DNA from: Antedon bifida
Lineage: Eukaryota; Echinodermata; Crinoidea; Comatulida; Antedonidae
Length of the DNA stretch: 64,000 bases
NCBI GenBank assembly: GCA_963402885.1
Contig: OY727102.1
Coordinates: forward strand, 13,454,001 to 13,518,000
Reading direction: 5' to 3'
The translations under genes and the position numbers were made by a program. Below, one piece after another: positions 35,774 to 48,617 of this stretch; within the stretch, counting starts at the first letter, position 1; each line of letters begins with the position of its first letter. Under the pieces are notes generated by a model. The model searched no databases and was not told the DNA's origin. It saw nothing but the letters and a program-made list of their open reading frames with translations.

Positions 35774-36308
35774 CCGTAAATCTTCTAATAGTAACCCCCC
35801 TTCTAATAGTAACCCCCCTTCTAATATTAACCCCCCTTCTAATAGTAACCCCCCTTCTAATAGTAACCCCCCTTCTAATAGTAACCCCCTTCTAATAGTA
35901 ACCCCCCTTCTAATAGTAACCCCCCTTCTAATAGTAACCCACCTTATAAGAATCTATAGTAATAACCTACTACTCTAATAGTAACCCATGGGGGTTACTA
36001 TATTAGAGTTACAAAAACTATTGACAATATGACACTAAAATCAACATTTGTTTATTTTATATTTTTCGTTTTTGATGCAGCCCTATATTTCAGTTCAACC
36101 AAATTTGTTTATTCGTACTGTTTTATTATTTTGCTATGAGTTGTTGACCGAAAAAGTTGGGGGTGGGTTACTATTTACAGGTGCCTAATTTAAGATTAGT
36201 AATAATAACCCACTACTCAAATAGTAACCACCCTTCTAATAGTAACCCATCATAAAAAAAAAGCAATCAAAGAATAATAACCAAGAGTTACAATTAGAAA
36301 ATTTACGG
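35774..36308. mobile_element. MITE with internal 18-bp repeats, copy 2
   Basis: Same termini, TA flanks and interior as 33920-34445, with about ten instead of nine left-hand 18-bp units. It lies about 60 bp before the acceptor of gene D's leader intron. Confidence 0.8.
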
Positions 36309-36420
36309 TAATTTGACTAATAACATGTTCGTTGTTAAAGCTATGTTAATATTGACATTATTTTATATAGCACAAGATTAATTTGATGCTACTTAGCCAA
36401 GTTAGAGATAGTCCAATAAG

Positions 36421-39400
36421 ATGGAAAAAAACCATTTGAATTACTTGAGAGGATGTGCTGAGTCTTTCAAGCGAAGTTTTAACATGCGAGTTTTAGCAGA
36501 CGATACTGAGATTAAAGAAGCTTACAAAACTGCTCAAGAAAGAGGAAAAGTACCATTTAACAGAACCAAGGTTCTTATTCTGGGTGATCATGGTGCCGGG
36601 AAAACCTCAACTTGCAGGCGTTTTCGAGACAAAGATTTTCGGCCAGAAGAGCCTAGTACAATCGGAATAGAAACAAACACAGTTCAGGCGAAAGTCAGTG
36701 ATGTTAATAGTAAATGGTGTGAGGTAACAAACACTCCTTTAGAAGATTATGAAAGTTCAGCAGCATGGTGGACAGTATCACGTGTTCTTAAACAGAGCAA
36801 ACATAAGTTATCAAAGGCACGTAATAAATCTGATAATGATGTAAATGTGTCGATCCGAAAAATATTTGAAGACATAACTTACCTGCTGTTTCAGTTTATT
36901 CCTATGACTGTAATTTTCTGGTTTGGTGGACTTTCTTTTGGGTTCGGACCAGTTGCATGGTTATACATTATTTATCTTTCAAGAATTTGTGGTGTTCACA
37001 CTGTCTATCGCTTTGGTTGTGGGTACACAATATGTATGGTATTCATAGACAGTGCTACACAATTGAATGAACAATTTGCCCAGCAACCTATCGTTGAGTT
37101 AAATATATGGCTTTATATGACTGTTGTTATGGTTGTTTGCTTGTATGGGTTGGGTTCGTTCCTTGTTGGTGTGCTTATGAGCGCAGGTGGTAGGACTGGT
37201 ATTTGCTTAGCTTTTTGTCTCATGGTACATCCAAAACAGAATATTATTTCTACTGAAGTTTTTTTTGAAAAAATATCATTCATTTACAATATAATATACG
37301 TTGAGTTTGTAACTGCTGCAGTTATTTTAATAGTTATTTTTAGAAGTATGCATACCAAAATATTTTCACTTAGTCGAACAAAGCTGGTCTTTGTATTTAT
37401 ACTAAATATAATGCTTATAACAACAGCAATATATTTCGGAAGTCATAATTTTGTTGACATATTTACATTTTTTTGCTTTATTTCATTGGTGTTTTTTATA
37501 ATTTGTGGAGTTTTTATAGGAAGGAAATTTGTGGCGTATGACTATTTCCCTGAACACTACATTTTTAAAAAGGCTATTGGGTTTATTGCTGGGATTTATA
37601 TTGGCAGAATGTGTGGTTGGAAATTTGACAATTTTAACCATCTAACTAACATAGAGAAAGACTGTAACCTTTCAAAATATTTGCTTAAAGTTTTGTCATT
37701 TGCTGCACCGATTTTGGGTTTTATTATCTACGAGTGGCATTCTTACATGAAAGTAAAATCTACGTCATCAATACCAGTAGTGCATATCAGAAAATCAATG
37801 AAAGCAGACCTACGAAACGAATGCTACATTGACGCCAGGTTAAGTTTATGGGATTTTGCAGGACAAGAAATGTACTATAATACACACCATCTGTTTATGC
37901 CAAAGCAAGGCGTATACTTGGTTGTTTTCAACGCTGTAGCGGCGATTTCTAATCCTCATAGACACATTAAACGGCTACAATTCTGGTTACAATCTATTGC
38001 TATGCATGTTGATATTGAGAATGTTGTAGTGTTTCTTGTAGGAACAAGAAGAGGAAGTGTACGAGATGGAAATGCGTTTTCCACCTTTGAGAGATTTGTA
38101 AATGCACATCTTTACAAAAGGTTTTCAAAATTACTTGCTTTTCATCCAAGTGGGCGACTTTGCTTTTTTATTGAAAACGCATTCAACGTTGATAAGGAGC
38201 TTAACATCTTACGAGAAAGGATATATAATGAAGTAACAAAATTGAAATACTTTTGCGAAATGTTTTCTGTAAAATACCTATTATTTAAAAACACTTTAAA
38301 TGGATTTCGACATAGACAGTGTATTGTTGCGAGTGTAAACGATATTGTAAATGAATTAAAGTTAACAAGCAAAATCTTTGTGGAATATGAGGTGCGCGAA
38401 CTTCTGAATTTCTTTGATAAATCCGGAGACATTATATACAATGAACTTGATGAACTACTTCAGAATTATGTTGTTTGTGATCCTCAGGTATTAATAGACA
38501 TTCTGAAATTATTAGTGAATGTACCTGAACCACACAACAGAAACAGATTCGTGTCTGATCTTTGGCAGAGATTACTGGAAACAGGAATTGTAGACAGTAG
38601 ACTTTTAGAACATATTTGCCGAATTAAAGGAATTTGGAGAGTGTATCCTTATGTGATTCGGTATTTGGTAGGAACACAGTTGATGTTTCCACTTACAATA
38701 ACTAATCAAGTTGATCAAGTTGGAACATTTTGTCTTCCTTGCAAATTGCCCAAAATTGAGTTAAAACAACGTGAATTTGATTATATTGATCATACTTCTG
38801 ATATATTTTATTTCGATTTTGGTGAAATGTTACTGGAATTTGTATTTCTTCGACTTATTGCAAAATGCTGCAATGTGTTTGATTGGAATAATATTTATTA
38901 TAACTGTGCACGGTTCAGAGCAAGCGAAACATGTTTTTTTCAAATAAACACTGACACAGTTTCTTCTGGCAGTATTTTCTTATACGATAGAAATCTCATC
39001 AAACTTTCAGTTTCGAAAGAAATCCCGAGTCAGTCAGTAAATATCTTACAGAAAATTCTTACTTCGGTTGAAGAAATAATCAAACAGACGTTTAATCCGG
39101 ATTACTTTCGTGAAAATTATCTTTGTGGTCCAGTGTGTGAAAGATGTAGTTCATTGGATGGAACGATGTGTTTGGTGAACCTTGTTGGAATAAGCAAGGA
39201 TGCTTCTGCATTGAATGAATACAGAGTGGATGAATACCACAAAGTTTATCGGGAACGAGAGGTAATTGTATTTATTTGAATTCTGTGCATATTTGTTTTT
39301 CTTTCGTAAGTCGAATTGTTTAAGAACTAGTAGACCTACTGATGGGAGTTTTCACTCCACTTAACATAATTGCAATGTACGATGTAAGTTCAATACTTTT

Positions 39401-39580
39401 ATAGTGTATAACAATTACACAAAGATTACTGAGAATGTAATTCTACAAGCGGTCTTCCAAGAATATTTCGTCAAGTTTGCACAACAATCAATACTCTATT
39501 TTAACCTTAACTTAATTTGGTTTTAAAATGCTTTGATTTTGCAGTTCAGTTTCACATGCAGTAGACCGTTAACCACCTAG
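36421..39580 (+). CDS. Gene D: membrane-interrupted Roc-COR-type GTPase
   Basis: Inferred join 36421-39261 plus 39545-39580, 958 residues. It starts M-E-K where the others have M-D-K. GDHGAGKTS at 55-63, TIGIE, WDFAGQ from W477, VGTRRGSVRD and CERCSS are all intact. The N-terminal two thirds, including the membrane insert, are nearly identical to gene B. The tail (QKILTSVEEII) and the intron are closest to gene C. The donor is CGAGAG|gtaatt and the acceptor 'gctttgattttgcag'. Exon 2 is the shortest of the six, encoding FSFTCSRPLTT and then TAG. Within the insert, GVHTVYRFG replaces the DVHSAYRFG found in A, B, C and F. Confidence 0.87.
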
Positions 39581-40436
39581 TCAAGATTCGAGAAGTTAAT
39601 GTCTACAATTAGCTGGTACCTATAACTACTGTAGATATGCGGTCACTGATTAGATAAGTGTTTTTTTAATATTTATTTTTTATAATATAAGACCTACATA
39701 GAATATGTTACATTGTGTTCTAACTTGGTTCATCGCACATGACATTCCCTGAAAATCATGATAATGAGTAATATAGTTTGAACATCGCATCAATTTAGAA
39801 ATACCTTGTTATTGAAACCAAAACATAGTTAATAATAAAATAGACATATACAATATTATAAGACAAGAAGTAACTACTAAATAAAGTATTATTTTCATTA
39901 ATGTTAAGTAAGTTCCATAATGATAGAGACTGTAATGTATGTTGGTAGTACTGTACAATGTATTTATAGATGTTTATAAGAATTACCACGTGTTAATAAA
40001 TTATAATCTATAACCCTGATAATGAAACAGAACATGTGTTTTTTTAAATTGAATATGTGTTGTCTGCATCGCTAATTATGTTATGTAACAATACTGTATA
40101 TAGGCCACATACACAAAGTGAACCTTCTATGTTTATTGAAGACGAACAAACACAATTATTATTATTATTGGTAATATGTTTTTGGGCCCTTCTTAAAGGT
40201 AGGTTCCAGGAATAAAATTTCTAATCGTTTACTTGTAATTATTAGAGGTAGATATTGTACTTGTACAATTTTGTGAGTGTAATAATTTGTTGATTTATAT
40301 CTGAATAGGAAACGGCAATTGGCAGTAATAATGTAATTACGGTACTTTATTTGAATAGTAGCCTTAGTGGAGAGAAAGAGGTTGATTTACAAACTTATAA
40401 AGTATCAATCCAAGATTTACCTATATGTGAATACTT
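39581..40436. other. Intergenic DNA after gene D
   Basis: AT-rich. I see no gene, RNA or clear repeat in it. Confidence 0.4.
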
Positions 40437-41880
40437 GCGAGCTGGGATCTACCATTTATCACTCGGGTGATGGTTATGTTTATCTTTCTGTGACCTGTTT
40501 AACGAGTAGATGATAATCTAAATATAAATGTACGTAAGGGAAAAATTCGGTAAATCGCGCGTTATTTCTAGAATGTTTACTCGATGGTATATTAAGTTGG
40601 TTCGTATTTTCGGTACTGATTTTAACCACCTGAAGTAACCCTGTTTACCAATTAATTTGAGTTCGATAATTAGTTATTGAAAATTAAAACGAATTTAGGT
40701 TCAACGATTTGCCTCAAATAGGGGTGTTTTCCGATCATGGTATACACTGTCTAATGGATGTCCATCTTGAAAAATACCCGCACACAATAATACTAGGATG
40801 CTTCGCATTTTCTTATCTCCTCCTACGATAATTGTTCGAGTACAGCATCATAATTTTGAAGACAGGCCGATTTTCTTTTAAAAGTACTATTTTGATAGAT
40901 TTAATATACGTTTACACAAATGATTGATTTGCGATGAATGGAACATTCCAAATTATTTGGTTTAACCATGGAGGTATAGGTTTAACACAAGTTGGTAAGT
41001 TTATGGACCCTTAGAGAATAAAGTAAATACCTATTAACCACTTTTGTTTGCCATTTGAATCGCAAATTTCTTACTGTGAGTGTTAGTACTGTTAGATATA
41101 ATATAAACATATATAAAAAATAAACTGTATTACTGTGAATGAGGGAGGCCCTACTGTTAGATTAAAAACACATAATATACAAATAAACTATATTACTGAC
41201 AGTTGCTTCTCAACGTTTGTATTAATTAAAGAATACAAAAAATAAAATAAACGTCGTAGTGGTGTATCGTCACATGTACTTTACTATTTCAATCGACTAT
41301 GACAGTTTTAACAAAGTATTAAATCGCAAATGTGTTACTGTATTTAGTGGTATATTAGGCCTATAAAACATGAAAAAATATTTCGTTGCTGAGTGGATAA
41401 AGAATATATTTTAAAATGGTTTCTCTTTGTACATTCCCTCAACCTTAATGTTACATACAAAACACAAATTGGGTTTGTTTAAATGAGTCCAAAAATGTGG
41501 ATTCTCTTTCGGAAGTAATTCCCAGAGTGCTAATTTTAATTGACTACATAAATCATCGTGTCTATTTATTCGTTTCTGTAAACGACAATGTATTATAGTC
41601 CTGCGCGGTACATTTGAAATTACTGTGTATTCGAGAACGTACAATTCTGAAAATGTTCATACTATTCGACTTCATGTCATTTTAATTTTATTTGGGTAAA
41701 AAATGTAATCAATAATTGTGGAAATTATTTGTAGTCATGGTTGACCCCCTTTATTATTGACGATGACAAGACTTGGGTTGAATGAACTTGGTATGAACCT
41801 ATAAGCAGATAAACAGCTCACTAGGTACATATTAAAAATCACTGTTTGGTTGCAAAATTTGCACCAAGATATTCATATGG
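40437..41880. repeat. Repeat gamma split by an inverted module alpha
   Basis: Gamma occupies 40437-40515 and 41646-41880. Between them, about 40540-41645 is module alpha on the - strand ('gtaaatcgcgcgttatttc' to 'gtgtattcgagaacg'). Comparison with the unbroken gamma at 35070-35400 gives the ends of the insertion to within about 25 bp. Confidence 0.65.
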
Positions 41881-42256
41881 TCATGTTGAAATATGAAGAA
41901 GACATTTGTGTAGGGAGGAAGTATTTTCTATGGTTCGCCCTGTATGTTAACAAGTTATATTCAATAGTATTGGAAAACGATATATACCGTATACAAAGAG
42001 GAACAATTAAATACTTCACGGTCCTTGAATCACAATAGGAATAACGAATTTTTCTTTTGGAAAAGTTATACTGAACTTTAAAAATACAATACTGATTTTG
42101 GTGATTGTAAATAATACAGTACACAGTACGATCATATTCAAATAATGAATGTTTATGAGTGTAATTGTCGGCTGTCGCCTCGTTGATATATAACCTTTCA
42201 TCATTCACCTCATTATTTGTAGCATTACACGAATATCAAGCATTCATTATTTGTTT
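41881..42256. other. Intergenic DNA before repeat delta
   Basis: Overlapping short reading frames on both strands show no recognisable protein. No repeat is identified. Confidence 0.35.
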
Positions 42257-42878
42257 TATATAACATCTAAATAGCATTTGATTCACATTAATTAAAACAG
42301 TAACATTTGGTTTTTAGTAATTATATTAAATATTATTATTTATTTATGGATTTTATAAATGCACCTACTGTTAGTGTTAATTATGTCATCAAACGACCAA
42401 ACATTCCAAGGCCTAGTAAGGCCAAACCCCCAAGCCCTAGCCTAATACTAACAGGCCTATGCCTACTACTGGGCGTAGCTAGGCCTGGACTGAAAGACAG
42501 CAATATACACTTCGACAGACAACTGGAACTCATCTAGGCTAATTATGTTTTTGCAACGATTCAACGTCTTAAAAACGATCTAAAGTTGATTTAAATGCCT
42601 TTTTGATCTAAATTATTACATATATATCTCGCCAAAAATGTACTTCCATCACGAAACCAGTCATAACAATAACAGTTGCGCCAAAATTACAAAATAGGTG
42701 GCGCTGTTGCATTTCAAAAGCAATAGTATAACAAAAATATTTTCCAACGGCGAACAGACTTTTTTTTCGTACACGAAAAAAGTACTATTAAGCGATTGTT
42801 TAATACTGCGTACTATTGCACGCCATGTGAACCACAGTCGTCCAATCAAATGACATGAATTTATTTAGGTGTTATATA
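42257..42878 (+). mobile_element. Repeat delta (MITE-like), complete copy
   Basis: The terminal inverted repeats are 'tatataacatctaaata' at the left and 'tatttaggtgttatata' at the right. The interior has the near palindrome 'agtactattaagcgattg...' and a cluster of AGGCCT words (42405-42490). Further copies are at 57434-58104 (+) and 48051-48617 (-). Remnants lie at 12485-12603 and possibly about 6430. Confidence 0.75.
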
Positions 42879-43009
42879 ATATAACTTATTGCACTATTAA
42901 AGAGTATAGACATTTATACAAACTAAATAGCAAATGAAAATCAAACAAAGAAAAAGAGATAAAATGACAAATAGACGGTTCGGTTCTCCTTCCTTCCTCC
43001 TCTTTTCAG

Positions 43010-43378
43010 AAAGAGTTAGAAAAATATGTTCAAAGCATTCGGCATCAACACAACTATGTAATCACGCCATCAGATTATAGAAGAATATGGACCGACAAAG
43101 AAGAAACACCGCAGTACCACACCACTTCAGTAAGCCAGCCAATCAGTCGGAAAAACTTTGTACATGAGGTTATAAAAATGTGCATGCATGAGCGATTTTC
43201 AATTGACCAATCAATTGCGTTGATTCTGAATCTATCTACCCGAATCCTAACCACTTTGAAGAAGAAATTATATCACCAGAGACCAAAGCGCACACGATTC
43301 ACAAGTATTACCCTGAATTTAAACATAATTGGCCATCTAGAGGTCAATCTGTTTAGTGACAGAATGTCATTCTTCTGA
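43010..43378 (+). CDS. Unrecognised exon-like open frame (123 codons)
   Basis: A strong pyrimidine tract and acceptor ('tccttcctcctcttttcag') end at 43009. From there one frame is open for 123 codons to TGA at 43376-43378, in DNA where a stop is expected every 15-20 codons. It begins KELEKYVQSIRHQHNYVITP and continues SDYRRIWTDKEETPQYHTTS. A donor-like 'gtaagc' at 43131 could end the exon after TTS. A second frame over 43202-43354 (NHFEEEIISPETKAHTIHKY) also looks protein-like, so the piece may contain a frameshift. It is not related to the GTPase array. I do not recognise the family. It could be an exon of an unrelated gene or a gene fragment. Confidence 0.35.
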   Translation, partial: KELEKYVQSIRHQHNYVITPSDYRRIWTDKEETPQYHTTSVSQPISRKNFVHEVIKMCMHERFSIDQSIALILNLSTRILTTLKKKLYHQRPKRTRFTSITLNLNIIGHLEVNLFSDRMSFF

Positions 43379-44889
43379 AAATGCTGTTAGTGAAAAGAAC
43401 AAAACTGATAAGGTAACTTTTAAACATCTTTCATTTTAATATACTGTTTTGTTTGTTTTTTTAACACTATTACCAGTCATTTAGTTGTTCTACGTCAATT
43501 AAAAAAAATACTGTTAAAGTAAATTGCAGAATGACGGACATTAGGGATCTCTTTTGTATACTCGAGTAGTTTTATGATATAAAATGGCGCATATCAACAC
43601 ACAACCCTCAGTTAAATTTAAATGTAACAGTGTGTTACATACATTTTCTGCAATGAAATGCAACGTAAGTTTATATTAATTAATTTGTATAACAAACACG
43701 CAATCGGGGTTGTTTTCAATGTCACTGTTACTACCTCAAGGTGATTAGAATCCTTTATTCTGTTAAATACTAAACGTGAAAAGTATATTAACATAAAAAT
43801 ACCAACAATTCCCAATTCAAATCCAACATATTTGTTATTGAAATTACACAATCGTAATAATACAGAATTATAATGGATCACTGAACTTTAAAAGTGACTT
43901 GCTTTTCTTCACAAATAGGCTATACAAAATGTTTAGCATTGAAATTGGAATCACTAGGTCATACTAATATGTATGACTGTCATTGAGCAGAAAATGGTGA
44001 TCCACATAATAAACTATGCTTCCTTATTGTGTATCGTTTATTATTTGCAGCATTTTTAAAGTCCAACATAAGAAACATGTGACTAAAATATAATGTATTA
44101 CATGATCTTCATTGAAACTTGGTAAAATATTTTTTTTTAATGAAAACCGAATATACAACAAATCAGATACATGGTTCTAAATTGTTCATAACATCTATTC
44201 TGAAAAAACATTGTTCCTAAAGCGCCTCAAGCAGATATCGTAACAGCTACATTCCATACATGATTATGCAGTGGAAACGCAACTGATCTTACTTCTGTAT
44301 TGAAAATAATTTTATTCCTCTGTATAATATAATGTTGAAGTAATAAGAATCAAATATAATATGTTAGGTAATTTTTTTTTCAATTCACTTGGCCAGTCAT
44401 TTAGATTTTTACTAGTTTTGATGTTGTGCTCGTTTATTTTAATGTTTTTATATGATGTATTGTGTGGTTCTCAATTTTAGATGTTATTTTATGCTATCTT
44501 TTTAAAACATTTTAAATATTTTAAGTACCTTTTAATAATGTAAAAAATTGTCACAATTCATTTTTTCTGTGAAGATGATTTTAATAAATATACCATTATG
44601 AATGAATGAATGAATGAATGAATGAAAAGCAGGCAATATCTCTATAACGAATCGTCTTAATAATAGATACACTTGTGAGTGATGGTGTTAAAAACGTCAT
44701 ACAATGCACTCCGATCCGATTTAGTGTGGCATGGTAATTAACTGGTAAATTGTTATCATTTATAATTTCAATAATTGAGAACAGTAGTCTCAGCCTCTCA
44801 TAAACGCTTGGGTGCGGGTGGATATATTAATGATTTTCATTTTAATTTTTGCTTTATTAAACTGTATTATAAAAATGTTCTTGATACAG
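43379..44889. other. Intergenic DNA upstream of gene E, with a (GAAT)n run
   Basis: Apart from the GAAT microsatellite at about 44601-44627, preceded by 'ttttaataaatataccatta' and possibly a retroelement 3' end, I see no feature. An acceptor-like 'ttcttgatacag' ends at 44889, 71 bp before gene E. Confidence 0.4.
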
Positions 44890-44960
44890 AAACAGAGAGG
44901 GGAGTAAACTATCTTAGATAAATATCAGAAAGTTAGAAATCTCAAATAACGTACAATAAG

Positions 44961-47797
44961 ATGGATAAAAAAGGCCAGAATTACTTAACCGGATATACTA
45001 CATCTTTTAAGCGAAGTTTTAACTTGCGAGTTTTAGCAGATGATACAGAAGTTAAAGACACTTACAAAACAGCGGAAGAGAGAGGGAAAATACCCTTTAA
45101 TAGAACTAAGATTCTCCTTTTGGGTGACCATGGTGCCGGGAAAACTTCGACTTGCAGGCGTTTACATGGAAAGGATTTTCGAGCAGAAGAGCCTAGTACA
45201 ATCGGAATAGAAACAAACACTGTTGAGGCGAACGTTAGTGATGTTAATAATAAATGGTGTGAAGTGACTAGTACTCCACTAGAAGATTATGAAAGTTCAG
45301 CAGCGTGGTGGACTGTGTCGCGTGTACTCAAAAAGGGTAAACATGTATCGAAGAAGACAAGTGTGTTGTCTGATAAAAATAAACGAGTATCGATTCGAAA
45401 AGTACTGGAAGACATATGTTATTTAATGTTGTATATTATACCTTTCACTATTATACTATGTTTTGGTGGGCTTACATTCGGGTTCGGGCCAGTCGTGTGG
45501 ATATACATCATTTGTATTATGGGAATATGTGACTTTCACACGGCCTACCGCTTTGGTTGTGGAATAGCTGTATGGATGGTACTCGTAGATAGTGTTACAC
45601 AATTAAATGAAAATTTCGAAAATGTACAAAGCATGGACTTATGGATTTACACAACAGGTGTAATGGTTGTTTGCATGTATGGAGTTGGTTCGTTCCTTAT
45701 TGGTGTGCTTGTCAGTGTAGGTTGTAGGATTGGTATTTGTCTGGCATTGTGTTTCATGGTACATCCAATACAAACTTCAATCGAGGACTTTTTAGAAAAA
45801 CTCTCATTTATTGACAATCTAGTTTACCTTAAATTTGTTATTTCTGTCGGTATTATATCAGCAATATTTAAGAGAATTCACACTAATATATTTTCACTTA
45901 GTCGAAGGAAGTTGATTATTGTGTTCACGATAAACATACTTTGTATCATTGCAGCAATATATTATTTCGGAAGTAATAATTTCGTCGAGATATGTATTTC
46001 ATTTTGCTTTATAGTAATTACCTTTTTCATAGCATGTGGGACTATATTAGGAAGATTGATTGTAACGTATGGGTATGCCCCTGATAACTACATTTTAAAG
46101 AAGACTATTGGGTTTATTGCTGGAATATATATTGGCAAAATGTGTGGTTGGGAATTCTTCAATTTTAACCATCTAACTATTTTAGAAAAAGAACATAACT
46201 TTTCCTTATCAAGACATTTGCTTAAAGTTGTGTCATTTGTTGCACCAATTTTGTGTTTTATAATCTACGAATGGCATTCCTACATGAAAGTAAAAAATAC
46301 GTCATCCATACCAATAGTGCAAATCAGAAAATCGATTAAATCAGAAGTGCGTAACGAATGCTTGATTGACGCCAGACTAAGTTTATGGGATTTTGCAGGA
46401 CAAGAAATGTACTATAATACACACCATCTGTTTATGCCAAAGCAAGGCGTATACTTGGTTGTTTTCAATGCTGTAGCGGCGATTTCTAATCCCCATAGAC
46501 ACATTAAACGGCTACAATTCTGGTTACAATCTATTGCTATGCATGTTGATATTGCGAATGTTGTAGTCTTTCTGGTAGGAACACGAAGAGGAAGTGTACT
46601 AGATGAAAAAGCGTTTTCTACTTTTGATACCTTTGTAAATGCACATCTTCACAAAAGGTTTTCAAGATTGCTTGCTTTTCATCCAAATGGACGACTTTGC
46701 TTTTTTATTGAAAACTCATTCAACGTTGATAAAGAGCTTATCCTCCTGCGACAAACATTATATAATGAAACTTCGAAATTGAAATACTTTTGCGAAATGT
46801 TTTCTTTAAAATACCTATTATTTAAAGATACATTAAATGGATTTCGTCATAGACAGTGTGTTATTGTAAGTGTTAAAGATATTGAAAATGAATTAAAGTT
46901 GACAAGCAAAATCTTTGTGAACTTTGATGTGCGTCAGCTTTTGAATTTCTTTGATACATCTGGAGATATCATATACAATGAACTTGATGAACTACTTCAG
47001 AATTATGTTGTTTGTGATCCTCAGATGTTAATAGACATTCTGAAACTATTAGTGAATGTACCTGAACCACACAAAAGAAACAGAGCTGTGTCTGATCTTT
47101 GGCAGAGATTACTGGAAACAGGAATTGTAGACAGTAGACTATTAGAACATATTTGCCGAATGAAAGGAATTTGGAGAGTTTATCCTTATGTAATTCGGTA
47201 CTTGGTAGGAACACAGTTGATGTTTCCACTTACAATAACTAATCAAGTTGATCAAGTTGGAACATTTTGTCTTCCTTGCAAATTGCCCAAAATCGAGTTA
47301 CAACAATGTGAATTTAATTATAGCTATCATAACTCGGACATATTTTTTTTCGATTTTGGTGAATTTTTACTAGAATTTATATTTCTTCGACTTCTTGCAA
47401 AATTCTGCGAAGAGTTTGATTGGATTAAGATCTATTATGACTGTGCATATTTCAGATCAAGTGAAACATGTTTGTTTCAAATAAACACTGAAACAATTTC
47501 TTCTGGAAGTATTTTCTTATATGATAGAAATCTATTAAAACTGTCAGTGTCTAAAGTAATCCCTAGTGAATCAGTTAATATCTTACGGAAAATGCATACT
47601 TTCATTGAAGAAATAATCCTACAAACTTTTAATCCGGATTACTTTCATGATCAGTATCTGTTTGGTCCAGTATGTGAAAGATGTAGTTCTTTGGATGGAA
47701 CGATGTGTTTGGTGAATCTTCTTGCAATAAGTAATAAAATCTCCACATTGAATGAATACAAAGTAGACGAATATCACACAGTATATTGTAAATCAAA

Positions 47798-47834
<37 letters not shown>

Positions 47835-47990
47835 TTATATTGTTTTGCTTTAATATTTTCTCTGTTTTTAAGTGAGATGTAACACCTCTTTTGTTGTGTG
47901 TTATTTACTAATTTGATTTATAAATGTTTTTTTTTTCAGTTCAGTTTTACCTGCAGTAGACCAATCACCTTCACCCAGACAAGTGTTTGA
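44961..47990 (+). CDS. Gene E: membrane-interrupted Roc-COR-type GTPase
   Basis: Inferred join 44961-47798 plus 47940-47990, 962 residues. GDHGAGKTS at 55-63, TIGIE, WDFAGQ from W476, VGTRRGSVLD and CERCSS are present. The donor AAATCAAAG|gtaaat runs straight into a (TA)n tract at the intron start. The acceptor is a T-run plus cag, and the intron is only 141 bp. Exon 2 encodes FSFTCSRPITFTQTSV. It is the most diverged intact member. The insert reads VGCRIGIC where the others read GGRTGIC, and the segment before G3 reads IKSEVRNECLIDARLS. Its second half of the insert resembles pseudogene 1. A frame running past the donor reads IYIYIYI and is intron, not protein. Confidence 0.87.
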
Positions 47991-48010
47991 GAAGTTGCTA
48001 CATCTTAGTA

Positions 48011-48016
48011 AATAAA
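48011..48016 (+). terminator. Candidate polyadenylation signal of gene E
   Basis: AATAAA 20 bp after the gene E stop codon. It would give a very short 3' UTR. Position and sequence are the only support. Confidence 0.4.
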
Positions 48017-48050
48017 ACACAAACAGTTTATAATAGTGTTTAATTGTTAT

Positions 48051-48617
48051 TATATAACACCTAAATAAATTCCTGTCATTTGATTGGACAATTGTGGGTC
48101 ACATGGTGTGCAAGAGTACGCACTATTGAACGGTCGTTCAATAGTACTTTTTTAGCGTACAAAAAAAAAAGCCGCCTATGTTGTTGACAATATTCCGTCG
48201 CGAAACGAGAATTTTTGGAGAGATATACATACTAACTTAGGCCAAAAAAGCATTTAAATTAGCTTTAGATCGTTTGTATGATTTTGAATAATTAATGGAA
48301 ACAACTCTACAAGACATAGAATTGTTGGAAAACACAGAATTAGCCTAGAACAATGTTAGTTGCCTGGCGAAGTTTCGTTGGTATCGCTGCCTTTCAGCCT
48401 AGCTAGCCTAGCTAGGACTAGCAGGATTGTTTGGGAGTTCGTTAATTAATACGAAGTAGGTGTGATTATAAAATCAAAATAAATACATTTAAAATATTAT
48501 AAAAAACCAAACATATATAATTATTTTGCAATGTAAATATGTTACAAAAGTATCAATGTGAATCAAAATGTAGGCCTAACTTTTCTGATTCAAATGAATA
48601 TATTTAGATGTTATATA
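48051..48617 (-). mobile_element. Repeat delta, inverted copy
   Basis: The reverse complement begins 'tatataacatctaaata' and ends 'tatttaggtgttatata', matching 42257-42878. It includes the palindromic 'actattgaacggtcgttcaa' near 48121. Bases 48618-49725 downstream are AT-rich with no identified gene. Confidence 0.75.

Noticed and set aside
36421..39261. Genes as bacterial or viral transfers because they lack introns in the large exon
   Set aside because: Splice-site conservation, UTR introns, SINE and MITE insertions and codon use like the surroundings all point to host genes.
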